Assembly: GCF_011075055.1 (NCBI RefSeq)
Contig: NC_058152.1
Location: forward strand, 7,936,001 to 8,000,000
Direction of reading: 5' to 3'
DNA: 64,000 bases
Source of the DNA: Mangifera indica
Taxonomy: Eukaryota > Streptophyta > Magnoliopsida > Sapindales > Anacardiaceae
Numbering within the stretch: position 1 is the stretch's first letter; every line of letters begins with the position of its first letter. The translations under genes were made by a program, and so were the position numbers. Shown one piece after another: positions 12,342 through 24,013 of this stretch. A model generated the notes under the pieces. It searched no databases. It was not told the DNA's origin and saw only the letters and a program-made list of their open reading frames with translations.

Positions 12342-13535
12342 TGTTGCCAATGGCTCGCAAGTATACGAGTCAATCAAGTAATATAGAAAGATGTCGGTCC
12401 CACAGAGATTGGTTGTTGAATACTAGCTTGTTTTGTAGTTTAAATTAGCTAGAGAAATAGAAATGCTATGGATTGGGATTGAATTAAAAATAATAAAATA
12501 AAACAACTAACTAAATCGAAATTAACAAAGAAAAATAATCACTTAGCAAATTAAAAGTAAAATACCAATTATAGAGATGCCTAGGGTTTATGATTTCACT
12601 AACAATTACTCAAAAATCAGTAACGAATCCAATTATCCTATTTTACCAAATTCCTCTCTCAAAGTTAATTAGGAGTGTTAAGATTAAAAGCTTACCTACT
12701 TTCGTGGTATATTGTTAATCAAAACCCATTAATTTCTATGACAATCAATTTGCCCACAAAAGATTTATATTTATCTCTAAATAAAACCCTAGGTTTAGCA
12801 AATGCATGAACTAATTAGATATGTATTTCTCAATATCACACTCTAATCTACAAACAAGCATGACATTGGGCCCTAACACCAAACAAGAAGTTAAAATCAC
12901 AATTACTAAATCAAATATTCATCATTATTAATTAAAAATCAAAACCTATTACATAATCTTTGAGAATTTATAGATTCATTATAAACCCTAGCAAAGTTAG
13001 AGAGAGAGACATTTTGAATCAATAAAAGAAGATAAATAGAGAGATAAGAAAAACTCTAAGGTCTTCAAATCTTGATTCTCTTGGGTCTTCTATCTTTAAT
13101 CTTGGATCTTCCCTCTTCTACTTGTTTCTTGAAGCTTTTTCTCTCTAAAAATCCTTTGAACTGCTGTATATTTGGTTCCCCCCTTTGGAGAAGACGTAAC
13201 TTTCTTTTTATACCTGTCACTTAACCCTATTTTCTGTTTTTTTAATTTTTTATTTATGCCCAGTAATTATGGGCACCAATTATGACCATAAGACTGCTCA
13301 TAATTACTATTTGCCTCTTGATGTAAACCCTTCTCATTTGCTTCTTTAAGCTTCCATTTTCACTCTAAAAGGGGCTTGAATGACTCCAAATCATCTACAA
13401 ATATAATTCAAAGAACAAAATAAGATAAAACCATCAAGATTAAATAAAACTTAATGAATTTGACAAAATAGACCAAAATTCTCTTTAAAACTATACTATT
13501 GTAACCCTATTTGTGTGTATTTCATACACACATCA
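12342..13535 (-). repeat. 3' LTR of the Athila element
   Basis: 1194 bp. It is about 80 bp shorter than the other LTR because it lacks two short segments present at about 23028-23060 and 23425-23465. It starts TGTTGCC and ends ACACATCA. Confidence 0.92.
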
Positions 13536-13552
13536 AACTCCCCCAAGCTTAA
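13536..13552 (-). other. Polypurine tract of the Athila element
   Basis: The minus strand reads AAGCTTGGGGGAGTT immediately before the 3' LTR. This is the expected start site for plus-strand DNA synthesis. Confidence 0.75.
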
Positions 13553-15647
13553 GAACTTGCTTGTCCTCAAGCAAAAAGGAACAAAAGTGAAACAAAAAGG
13601 AAAATTGAAAGGATCAATAGGGTTTAGGTAATTGAATTCTTAAAGTGACCTTAATGCAATCGAAAGCCAAAACTTGCTCTTCAAAAACCCTAAGTGCAAG
13701 AGACACTCTATCTCGAATCCAAAGAAAATAAGAGTCACAAAAATCAAACTGAAAATGTATGCAATGATCAGTCTCACCAAAATTGTTGCACTTCAAATAG
13801 GTATATACGTACTTAGCAATCTTTATGATCTCTAAATAAAGTCAACGAAGTCCCATAGGCAAAATCAAACAACTTATCTCCATTAATGAAGATGCAATGC
13901 ATTTCAAAAGGATTAATAGGTTTTTATTTAAGTTGTAACGTGGCTAGGGGTATGGGTTCAAGAATAAATGGATAAATGAGTTAACAAATGAACATGAGTA
14001 TACTATTAATGAGGAAGTAAAGATCTACATGATTACAAAATAAAGAATAGGGAAGAAATGTGAATATAAATTGCGTTAATAATATGTGAAAAGATTTTTT
14101 TTTCTTCTTTTCCTCTTTGTTTTTTTTTTTTCAGATCTCTTTTTTTTTAAATTTTTTTTAAATCATGTATGAATATAAATAATTCTCTCAAAATCCCCCA
14201 AACTTATTTCTTTGTACATGGGGCATATAAAATAATAATGCCATGACTTTCTCATTTTTCTTCACTCTTCCTTTTCAATTGATCTAAAAATCTCATGCAA
14301 ATCCACTCATCTCATCAATAATATAACTCATGTAAAGGGTATGTTTAATATATTTATTAGCTAGGTGAGTGATTAAGGGTTAAAACAAAGAAAATGCAAA
14401 AGGTTGTAAATAAAACACAAAAGAAAATGGCTCAAAGGGCTAACAAGAGATTAAACATTTATAAAGGTTAGCTCAGAGAATAAGGCAATTTGGGGTACGC
14501 AAAGAATCAAAGAAATGCCTATATCATATCCCTTATCAATGCATGCAACTTTTATTTCACCTCGAAAGATTGAGTGACAAGTTCTAGGACTCGTGAGACA
14601 CTAGAAAATATGTCTAAGCACAGATAAGCCTTCTCTAAGTAAGCATAAACAATTTCGAAAAAAAATGATCACATGCACAACAAACTCTGAACGACAAATG
14701 CAACAATCATAACTCTATCACCAATCATGAATGTCTCAACACTTTTTGCATTTTACAAACAAAAAGTGGGTTCGATTGCCAAAGGTGCTCTAATCATTCA
14801 AATCACTTGAAAATATTTTCACAAATGTGTCTTTTAAGGTACTAAAAGTGAATTTACAAAATTTAATCCAAAATCAAAGCAAAGATAAACAAATGTGGGC
14901 TTAATTAAAACTGAAAATAAAAACTGCATAAAAAATAAACCTAATATAAGAATTGAAAATAAAATTGCAAAATTAACATTAAAGATTCCCCCTCACACTT
15001 AAGACAAACATTGTCCTCAATGTTTATTTAACATGTAATAAAGAAAACATAATTAGGCATGGATAAGAGAAGAAGAAAAAGATGAAAACTCCCTAGCTCA
15101 GTATAAGCTCATGTGATGAAATTGGATGAAAATGCAAACATTGTCCCTGAAATTAGAATGAGTAAATTATGAACAAAATTGCACTATCTAGCAAAAGATT
15201 TTCCAAAGAATCACATCCAACTAATGAAAAGAGAAAGGTAACAACATTATCAACAATTATGGATCCACATATGCAACAATCTCCATCAACAAAACAAAAT
15301 CAAATAATGAATAAATCAGCAACACTTTTCCAATAAGCTTGACATTTCAATTATAGGAACTTGTACATCAAAATTTTCATCAAATCTCCACATTAATAAA
15401 CCATATGCAACCCAACAAATTGAATACCAAATCATCATTAAACTAGGAAAGCATCACATTAAATCAACATAAATTGCTCACTTGCATCCATTCTGGAATT
15501 TGATCCACATCAAGAAAAATCAATTGTGAACAAATGGAATTTGATGTGTGGCCTTAGCGGTACTGGGTTGTGTAGGTAAAATTGAAAATTTTAGTCTGCA
15601 GGAGAGGAAATGTGAGGCTGTTGTTGAAGCTGAGATGAAATTGGAGG

Positions 15648-15930
15648 GCTGACGTGTGGCTGAAATGTGTGAAATGGTGGGGTTGCACAAAGAAGTTCGT
15701 TTTTGCAAGCTGATACGTCAGCTTGTGCTTGAAATGGCTAAAGCGGTGAGGTTGTACAAAGAAGAAATAAGTTGCGTTGTAAAGCTGAAACAACATAAAA
15801 ACAGAAAAGAAGTGCAGTGTTGTGCAAAGCAGGCTGACGCGTCAGCTTGTGCTTGAAATAGGTGAAGTGGTGGGGCTGGAAGTGAGGATTTTTGATTCAA
15901 CGAGAATGGAGGGGCTGACGCGTGGTGATT
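15648..15930. repeat. Palindrome-bearing repeats, GC-richer patch
   Basis: Four related units start near 15648, 15709, 15832 and 15914. Each opens with a form of GCTGACGCGTCAGC (perfect 14-bp palindrome at 15833-15846; GCTGATACGTCAGC at 15710-15723), and the first three continue with a GAAAT.G.T.AAG.GGTG stretch. This patch is visibly richer in G and C than its surroundings. Confidence 0.65.
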
Positions 15931-16059
15931 CAGTAAGAAAGAGAGGCTGTGTAGTAAAAATTGGAAGAGAAGATGAGAGTAGAAAAATGTTGTTGTCGGG
16001 AGAACGGAGAAGAGAAGTGCAGCGCTGAAATGAGAGAAATAAAATAAAAACTAAGGTTT

Positions 16060-16240
16060 CAAATGTATGTATATATACTAAAAGAAAAAAAAATAAAAAA
16101 TAAAATATATATATATAAAATATGCATAGAAAGAAAAAAAATAAAAAATAAAATAAAAATAAAATAAAATAAAATAAAGTAAAAGGCAAAATAAAACCAA
16201 AATAAAATAACATAAAATATAAATATAAATAAGTAAAAAA
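16060..16240. repeat. AAAAT-rich low-complexity tract
   Basis: About 180 bp of A and T with irregular AAAAT and AAAAAT units on the plus strand, within the Athila 3' region. Confidence 0.85.
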
Positions 16241-16843
16241 AATGAAAGATGAACAACCTAACACACTCTTCCTCATTTTTTTCCAGAAGCCAATTATGGG
16301 CACTCTTATGCCCATATTTGCTGCCTATAAACACTCTTCTCTTCAGTTCAAAATAGAATTTATGAGGAAATTCAAATTTCACACTCTTCATCAACCAATT
16401 CAACACCACAGAGAAATCACAAAATCCAATTAATGCAATCAATGGTAAGAACACAATTAATCAAACAAATCATAACCAATGAAAATATCAAATTGAGCAA
16501 AATTTAATTGCACCCCTCTTTTAACTTGAAAATACTCTTCATGTCCATACTTGCATTCCAATTGCTAGACATTCAAAAATCAACCTGAAATAAACAAAAA
16601 GAACAATTTTAAACTAAATGTGGGGAAAATTATTTATCAATAAACTAAAAGAAATTTCTTTAAGAGAAGAAAAACTTGGGTTGCCTCCCAAGAGCACTAA
16701 TTTATGGTCCTTAGCTTGACCGATTGTGAGACTTAAGTTGGGGGATTGGACAGTGGTTGAGACGCTTCCACTTTCACTTGGTCACCAACAAAATGCAGCT
16801 TCAGCCTCTACCTGTTGACCTTAAATGTTCCAAAATTTTCACT

Positions 16844-17850
16844 CTACACCTCAATAGCCCTATGAGGAAATACCTTTAAGATTTTAAAAGGACCAGACCA
16901 CCTTGACTTAAGTTTTCCTAGAAAAAGCTTCAATCTTGAGTTGAAAAACAACATTTGATCACCTTCTTTGAAGTCTTTCTTTAAAATATGCTTATCATGC
17001 CACCTTTTGGTTCTTTCCTTGTATATTTTGGCATTCTCATAGACGTCCAATCTAAACTCTTCTGACTCACTTTTTCACCGGTTTTCTTTAAATCAAAGTT
17101 CAGAAACTTAGTAGCCCAATAAGCTCGATGCTCTAGCTCCATTGGAAGATGACAAGACTTACCGTAGACAAGACGAAAAAGGGATATACCAATGGGAGTT
17201 TTAAAGGTTGTGCGGTATACCCAAAGTGCATTATCTAATCTCAAACTTCAATCTTTCCTTGAAGCACTTACAGTTTTCTCAAGTATGCTTTTGATCTCCT
17301 TATTAAAAATCTCCACTTGCCCACTAGTTTGAGGGTGGTATGGTGTTGCAACCTTATGGGTAACTCCGAATTTCATTAATAATTTCCCAAATAGGTGATT
17401 ACAAAAGTGAGAACCACCATCACTAATAATAGCTCTTGGAGTCCCAAATCTTGCGAAAATATTTTTCTTTAAGAACTTCACCACAACCTTAGCATCATTG
17501 GATGGACTTGCTAGTGCCTCAACCCATTTAGAAACATAATCTACAACAACTAAGATATATTTATTCCCATAAGATGTAGGAAATGGCCCCATGAAGTCAA
17601 TGCCCCACACATCAAAAATTTCAATCTCAAGTATACTGTTTAAAGGCATTTCATTCCTCTTTGAAATATTTCCAGTTCTTTGGCACCTATCACATGTTAA
17701 AACAAATTTCCTTGCATCTTGAAAAAGAGTAGGCCAATAAAACCCACTTTGGAGCACCCTAGCTGCTGTCTTGGCGACACTAAAATGACCTCCACATTCA
17801 AGAGAATGACAATGGGTGAGAACACTTTCTATTTCATCTTGTGGTAAGCA
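16844..17850 (-). pseudogene. Athila integrase, broken
   Basis: The zinc-binding part reads [10 protein letters not shown] near 17800-17830 and CDRCQ near 17680, an HHCC arrangement. The rve core follows, with GIDFMGPFP (first Asp) and IISDGGSHF (second Asp), and the third acidic residue falls in [11 protein letters not shown] near 17310. Downstream pieces (17244-16981 and 17050-16844) give the C-terminal part: ALWVYRTTFKTPIG, CHLPMELEHRAYWA, and NSRLKLFLGKLKSRW. At least one frameshift (near 17248) and stops separate the pieces. Integrase would insert the element's cDNA; this one cannot be made. Confidence 0.88.
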
Positions 17851-18012
17851 TCATCGCACAATCCCATCAAAACATCTTTTATAAAGCAGTGGCTCTTCCC
17901 AATAATAGTTTTTCACCTCCTACAAGAACTTTTTCTTTTGTTAGTGATTCATCTCTGGAGGTAATACACCACACATAAGATAATTCACATAATCTACATA
18001 CCATGGTACTAC

Positions 18013-19758
18013 CTAATGAGATATCTCTGAAAGTTGTTCATTTGGAAAAGAGTCATCAATAGGTAGACTTTTGTCAAAACCTCCACACTTATCTTGCTCC
18101 AAATGGGACAAATGATCAGCAACAACATTTTTTGTCCTCTTTTTATCCTTTATTTCTAAGTCAAACTCTTGAAGAAGCAATATCCAACTAATCAACCTCG
18201 GTTTTGCATCCTTCTTATTTAGGAGATATTTAATGGCTGAATGATCTGTGTAGACTATGACTTTGGACCCCACTAAATAAGACCTGAACTTATCAAAAGT
18301 AAACACAACTATAAAAAGTTCTTTCTCAGTGGTGGCATAATTAACTTGTGCTTCATTCAAAGTGTGACTAGCATAGTAAATTGCATAAACCTTTTTGTCT
18401 TTCCTTTGCCCCAAAATTGCCCCTACAGCGAAGTCACTAGCATCACACATTACTTTAAAAGGTAAACTCCAATCTGGTGGTTGCATAATGGGGGCTGAAA
18501 TCAATACGTCCTTTAACCTACAAAAAGAATCAAGACAATGTTGGTCAAAATTAAAAGGAACATCTTTAGCAAGTAAATTAGACAAAGGTTTAGCAATTTT
18601 TGAAAAATCCTTAATGAAATACCTATAGAACCTAGCATGGCTAAGAAAACTCCGAACTCCTTTTACTGATGTTGGTGGAGGCATCTTCTCAATTACTTCT
18701 ACTTTTGCTTTATCTACCTCAATCCCCCTTTGTGAGACTCTATGCCCAAGAACTATCCCTTATTTCACCATAAAATGGCATTTCTACCAATTAAACACTA
18801 AATTAACCTCTTCGTATCTCTGCAAAACCTTAGATAAGTTAAGCAAACAATCATCAAAGGATGTTCCATAAACAGAAAAATCATCCATAAACACTTCTAT
18901 AATTCGCTCAACAAAATCAGAAAATATAGACATCATACATCTTTGAAAGGTAGCAGGAACATTGCAAAGACCAAAACGCATACGCCTATAGACAAATGTG
19001 CCATAAGGGCATATGAAAGTGGTTTTTTCTTGGTCTTCTGGGTGAATAGGGATTTGAAAGAATCCCGAATATCCATTTAGATAGCAAAAGTAAGAATAGT
19101 TTGCTAGTCTCTCCAAAACTTGATCAATGAAATGAAGGAGAAAGTGATCTTTACAGGTGGCACTATTAAGTTTTCTATAATCAATACACATCCTTCATCC
19201 TGTGACTGTCCTAGTTGGTATTAAATCATTATTCTCATTCTTGACAATAGTCATACCCCATTTCTTTGGTACCATATGTACTGGACTTACCCATGAGCTA
19301 TCAGAAATGAGATAGATAATCCCTGCATCCAATAATTTAATGACTTCATTTCTCACTACCTCTTTCATGATAGGATTTAATTTTCTTTAATGTTCAATGG
19401 TAGGTTTGAAATCATCAAGCATATGGATGCGATGCATGCAAATGGTAGGGCTTATTCCTTTGATATCATGAATGTTATAACCAATGATTTTTCTATATGC
19501 TCTAAGTTCCCTAAGCAACTTATCTTCTTGCTCATCATTTAATTCAACATTTATAATCACGGGATAAGTAGAATTAGGGCCAAGAAAAGCATACCTCAAA
19601 TTAGCAAGAAGTGGTTTAAGATCTACCTTAGGTGCATCTTCCGCTTTAAGAGAAAGAAGAGAATGGTTACCTGTCTCGAGTTCTTCATACTTGAAATTCA
19701 AAATGGGAGCAACCTTAGGATTTGCTTCCATAAGCTGAGCACAGGCTGCAATTTCCAT
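18013..19758 (-). pseudogene. Athila reverse transcriptase and RNase H, broken
   Basis: The N-terminal lead-in is at 19758-19387 (LRYAFLGPNSTYPVIIN, DIKGISPTICMHRI). Reverse transcriptase continues at 19191-18784 with MCIDYRKLN, a motif A that reads YLNGYSGF (Asn where the family has its catalytic Asp), and FMDDFSVYG at about 18870-18890. RNase H lies at 18684-18013, with [42 protein letters not shown] and [14 protein letters not shown] interrupts just upstream of MCIDYRK at about 19195. The enzyme pair would have made the element's DNA copy. The damaged catalytic Asp and the stops make it inactive. Confidence 0.88.
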
Positions 19759-19813
19759 ATTTTCATCTTTGACTGAAGCTCCATGAATAATGCATGACTC
19801 GAGTGGATCCTTA

Positions 19814-20295
19814 GGGGGCGTTTGGTTTGGGTAATGTTTGATTACTAAAATAGAAAGATTACCTTGAAGATAGATTACTTAGAATATTACTGGGTATAAA
19901 TAATTACTATGTTTGATAAAATTTGATAGGTATAAATAATTATTGTGTTTGGTTAAAGGTAATAAAAGATTACTAGTAAAATATTTTACTTAAATGCCCT
20001 TAAATATAATTATTTTTAAATATTTTTTATATTATTTGTCATATTAATTAAAAATAAATTTATTTTTATCTCCAAAAATTAATAAATAATAATTTTTCTA
20101 TAATAAACTCAAGATTACCCCAGTAATCTTTAAATACCTAAGGTAAAGGTGGTAATCAGATTACCACCTATATTACCTGCCACGTCAGCATTGGTAATAG
20201 AAGATTACTGTAATCTTTTATTACTGACAAACCAAACAAGGGAATAAAAGATGGATTACCAAGGTAATCTTAAAAACCTTTAACCAAACGCACCC
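19814..20295. mobile_element. Tourist-like (PIF/Harbinger) MITE
   Basis: 482 bp with inverted ends GGGGGCGTTTGGTT at the left and, reading inward from the right, GGGTGCGTTTGGTT. It is flanked by a TTA duplication (19811-19813 and 20296-20298). A 3-bp TTA/TAA target and GGGxxxGTTTGGTT ends are typical of Tourist-type MITEs. The interior repeats GGTAATC/GATTACC in both orientations, so it can fold extensively. It encodes no protein. It lies between the protease and reverse transcriptase parts of the Athila element and so is younger than that element. Confidence 0.9.
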
Positions 20296-20611
20296 TTAGG
20301 GTATTTCTTGATAAAGACTTCTTTCACGCAATCATCAATAATGTCAACCCTATAACAAGAATTCACAATATTAGGTTGCTTTGACATTCAAAAAACATTA
20401 AACTCTACTTTCTCATCTCCAATCTCAAAAGTGAGTTTTCCATTTTTAACGTCAATGATTGCTCCTACTGTGGCTAAGAATGGTCTTCCCAGAATAAGAG
20501 GAACTTGAATATTTCCAAAACCACAAAGTCTATGGGGATATAAAATTTTCCAACTTTAATTGGCACGTTTTCCATTATCCCTGTAGGATACTTTATAGAT
20601 CTATCCGCTAA

Positions 20612-22483
20612 TTACAGGGTCACTGTTGTAGGTTTTAATTCTCCAAGCTCCAATCTCCTGCAAATAGATAAAGGCATTAGACTTATACTTGCACCAAGAT
20701 CACATAAAGCTTTTTTAAAAGATTCTTTACCAACTACACAAGGAATAGAAAAACTCTCTGGATCCTTAAGCTTTGGTGGCAGCTTATTTTGTAAAATGAC
20801 ACTGCATTCCTCTGAGAGAGCCACCGTTTCAAATTCTTCAAGTTTCTTTTTATTTAAGAGGATATCTTTAAGAAACTTGGCATACGCCGACATTTGAGTT
20901 ATAGCCTCCATAAAAGGAATATTGAGATGTATCTGCTTGAAAATATCCAAAAACTTTCCAAACTGTTGATCAAGCTTTACCTTTTAGAACCTTTGAGGAA
21001 AAGGCAAAGGTGTTGAATATATTTTGGATGGAACTTGCTTTTCAGGGGCTTCTTGGATATTTCCTTCAATCTTTTTTTTCAACGTATCTTCTTCATTGGA
21101 CTTTTCAACATCCTTTTGCTCATTAAGCTCATTTTCAACCTTGCCTATAGGTTTACCTAATTGTTTACCACTCCTGGTGACAATTGCCTTACAATGCTCC
21201 ATTGGATTTTGAGGTTGACTAGGTAGCTTTCCTATTTCCTTAGAATTGGAAATACTTGCTTGTTAGCCCAATTGTACTTCGAACATCTTATTATGTGTGG
21301 CCAATTGAACCACCTTAGCAGTAAGTTGTCTAATTGCTTCATCTTGAGCATCGACCTTTTGTTTTTGGGTAAGAATGAAATTCTCCATCATCAATTCTAG
21401 ATTTGATTTTTGCTCTTAAGGAGGTTGAGGATGATGTAAAGGTTGGGGGTTAGTGTTTCTAGCTTGGAATCCTGGAGGTGGTTGTTTAAAATTGTAGTTT
21501 GGGTTAGAAGTATTGGCTTGGTTTGACCATGCAAAGTTTGGGTGGTTCCTCCAACCTGGGTTGTATGTATTTAAGTAAGGATTACCCTGTCCCCATTGGT
21601 TGTAATTGAGAAAATTCACTTGCTCATTTGTAGGCTCATGTGCATAGTAGGTACCCATTTGGCATTCAAAGTTCACATGATCCCCCCCACAATTCTCACA
21701 ACTAGAAGTTCTTACAACCTTTATATCTAAACTCTCCAATTTCTTTGTCAATGCATCCAACTTAGCATTCACCATAGTAATTCCATCCACTTCATGCACT
21801 CCCAAATGTCTTCTTTAACTAGCTTTATAATTAGACCATCGATAACTGTTGGAAGCCATTTCTTCGATCAAGTACAAAGCCACGTTAGATGTTTTACCTA
21901 TTAATGACCCATTAGCAGTTGCGTCCAAAATACTTTTCAATGAGTGAGAAAGACCATTATAGAAAGTTTGAACAACTAGCCAGTCAGGCAAACCATGATA
22001 GGGACATTGTCTTTGTAAATCTTTGAACCTTTCCTAAGCTTCATATAAAGACTCATCATCCCTTTGGTTAAAAGTGGTAATCTCATTTCTCAATTTAACT
22101 GTTTTACCAAGTGGAAAATATTTTCCAAGGAAAGCTTCAAAAAGTGCTTGCCAAGTAGTAAATACACCAAGTGCCCTAGAATCCAACCAAGATGTTGCCC
22201 TATCCTTTAAAGAAAATGGAAATAGCCTCAATTTGATTGCATCTTCAAAAACCTCATTCATTTTGAAGGTGTCACATATCTAAGAGAAACGTGACAGGTG
22301 GACATGTGGATCTTCATTTTCTAGCCCTTCAAATTAGTTTTGTTGCACCATCTAAACAATAGAAGGTTTAATCTCAAAATTGTTAGCAACTACAGCGGGC
22401 CTCACTACACTAGAATAACCATCATGTGCAATAGGTATAACATAATCACGAAGAGCTCGCTGATTGTTAATGTTATCTTCCAT
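20612..22483 (-). pseudogene. Athila gag-protease reading frame with nonsense codons
   Basis: A single frame runs from an ATG at 22483 to 20612 with no shift that I can detect but many stops. Gag shows a LFPFSLKDRATSWLDS segment near 22210, KYFPLGKTVKLRNEITTF, and YHGLPDWLVVQTFYNG near 21980. A zinc knuckle CENCGGDHVNFEC is at about 21660-21700, followed by an Asn/Pro-rich stretch with YNPGWRNHPNFAW. Protease reads LCDLGASISLMPLS near 20670-20710, with LGAS where the family usually has a DxGAS-type active site. Most stops fall on Gln or Trp positions. Gag would have packaged the RNA. This is a dead copy. Confidence 0.85.
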
Positions 22484-22710
22484 GGCAACTTTTTGTCTTA
22501 CTCATCTTTCTCTTCTACGTCTTCTAAAGGTTCTCTTAATTTCTGGGTCAAAATCCAATAATTCTGGATTTTAAGATCTGATCATAAACCAATAGAGTAC
22601 CTACAAAGAAAGAACAAAGACAACCAGAAATCAAATAGAACAAAAATAAAATAAAATAAAACTCTAGTCTAGTCAAACTACAAATTATACTATTATCAAC
22701 AAAGCACCAA

Positions 22711-22729
22711 TCCCCGACAATGGCGGCAA
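22711..22729 (-). other. Primer-binding site, tRNA-Asp-like, decayed
   Basis: The minus strand reads TGCCGCCATTGTCGGGGA 6 bp inside the 5' LTR. It resembles the tRNA-Asp-complementary site of Athila/Tat elements with a few changes. Confidence 0.7.
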
Positions 22730-22734
22730 AAACT

Positions 22735-24008
22735 TGTTGCCAATGGCTCGCAAGTATACGAGTCAATCAAGTAATATAGAAAGATGTCAGTCCCACAGAG
22801 AATGGTTGTTGAATACTAGCTTGTTTTATAGTTTAAATTAGCTAGAGAAATAAAAATGCTATGGATTGGGATTGAATTAAAAATAATAAAATAAAACAAC
22901 TAACTAAATCGAAATTAACAAAGGAAAATAATCACCTAGTAAATTAAAAGTGAATATCAATTATAGAGAAGCCTAGGGTTTATGATTTCACTAACAATTA
23001 CTCAAAAATCAGTAACGAATCTAATTAAAATCGATGATAAGATGAATTGTTGATGGTTAATTATCCTATTTTACCAAATTTCTCTCTCAAGGTTAATTAG
23101 GAGTGTTAAGATTAAAAGCTTACCTACTTTCGTGGTATGTTGTTAATCAAAACCCATTAATTTCTATGACAATCAATTTGCCCACAAAAGATTTATATTT
23201 ATCTCTAAATAAAACCCTTGGTTTAGCAAATGCATGAACTAATTAGGTATGTATTTCTCAATATCACACTCCAATCTACAAACAAGCATGACATTGGGCC
23301 CTAACACCAAACAAGAAGTTAAAATAACAATTACTAAATCAAACATTCATCATCATTAATTAAAAATCAAAACCCATTACATAATCTTTGAGAATTTATA
23401 GATCATCATAAACCCTAGCAAAGGAAATTAGCTATTCATGACTATAAAGTTTAAACTACAAGATAAAGTTGGAGAGAGAGACATTTTGAATCAATAAAAG
23501 AAGATAAATAAAGAGATAAGAAAAACTCTAAGGTCTTCAAATCTTGATTCTCTTGGGTCTTCTATCTTTAATCTTGGATCTTCCCTCTTCTACTTGTTTC
23601 TTGAAGCTTTTTCTCTCTAAAAATCCTTTGAACTGCTGTATATTTGGTTCCCCCCTTTTAAGAAGACGTAACTTTCTTTTTATACCTGTCACTTAACCCT
23701 ATTTTCTGTTTTTTTAATTTTTTTATTTACGCACAATAATTATGGGCACCAATTATGACCATAAGACTGCCCATAATTACTCTCTGCCTCTTGATGTAAA
23801 CCTTTCTCGTTTGCTTCTTTAAACTTCCATTTTCACTCTAAAAGGGGCTTGAATGACTCCAAATCATCTACAGATATAATTCAAAGAACAAAATAAGATA
23901 AAGCCATCAAGATTAAATAAAACTTAAAGAATTTGACAAAATGGACCAAAATTCACTTTAAAATTATAGTATTATAACCCTATTTGTGTGTATTTCATAC
24001 ACACATCA
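22735..24008 (-). repeat. 5' LTR of the Athila element
   Basis: 1274 bp, nearly collinear with 12342-13535. It starts TGTTGCC, ends ACACATCA and is followed by TATAT. Confidence 0.92.
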
Positions 24009-24013
24009 TATAT

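Larger units (their letters stand above)
13553..16840 (-). other. Non-coding 3' region of the Athila element
   Basis: About 3.3 kb between the integrase end and the 3' LTR. Some Athila relatives keep an envelope-like frame here; I find none. The region holds a poly-T/A tract (about 14095-14160), a patch of related GCTGACGYGTSAGC-containing repeats (15640-15930) and a long AAAAT-rich low-complexity tract (16060-16240). The long hydrophobic frames over the last tract are products of its base composition. Confidence 0.65.
12342..24008 (-). mobile_element. Athila-type Ty3/Gypsy retrotransposon, 11.7 kb
   Basis: The two LTRs (12342-13535 and 22735-24008) begin TGTTGCC and end ACACATCA. They are flanked by a perfect 5-bp duplication TATAT (12337-12341 and 24009-24013). 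The coding order on the minus strand is gag-protease (22483-20612), reverse transcriptase-RNase H (19758-18013), integrase (about 17830-16844), then a 3.3 kb non-coding tail. The primer site resembles the tRNA-Asp type and the polypurine tract precedes the 3' LTR. The gag zinc knuckle, protease and integrase wording are typical of the Athila/Tat lineage. By eye the LTRs are much more alike than those of the surrounding Copia, so this insertion is younger. All frames carry nonsense codons. Confidence 0.92.

Noticed and set aside
15842..16454. Long hydrophobic minus-strand open frames resembling a membrane or envelope protein
   Set aside because: They translate the AAAAT-rich low-complexity tract into Phe/Leu/Tyr/Ile runs. 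No family similarity or envelope features.
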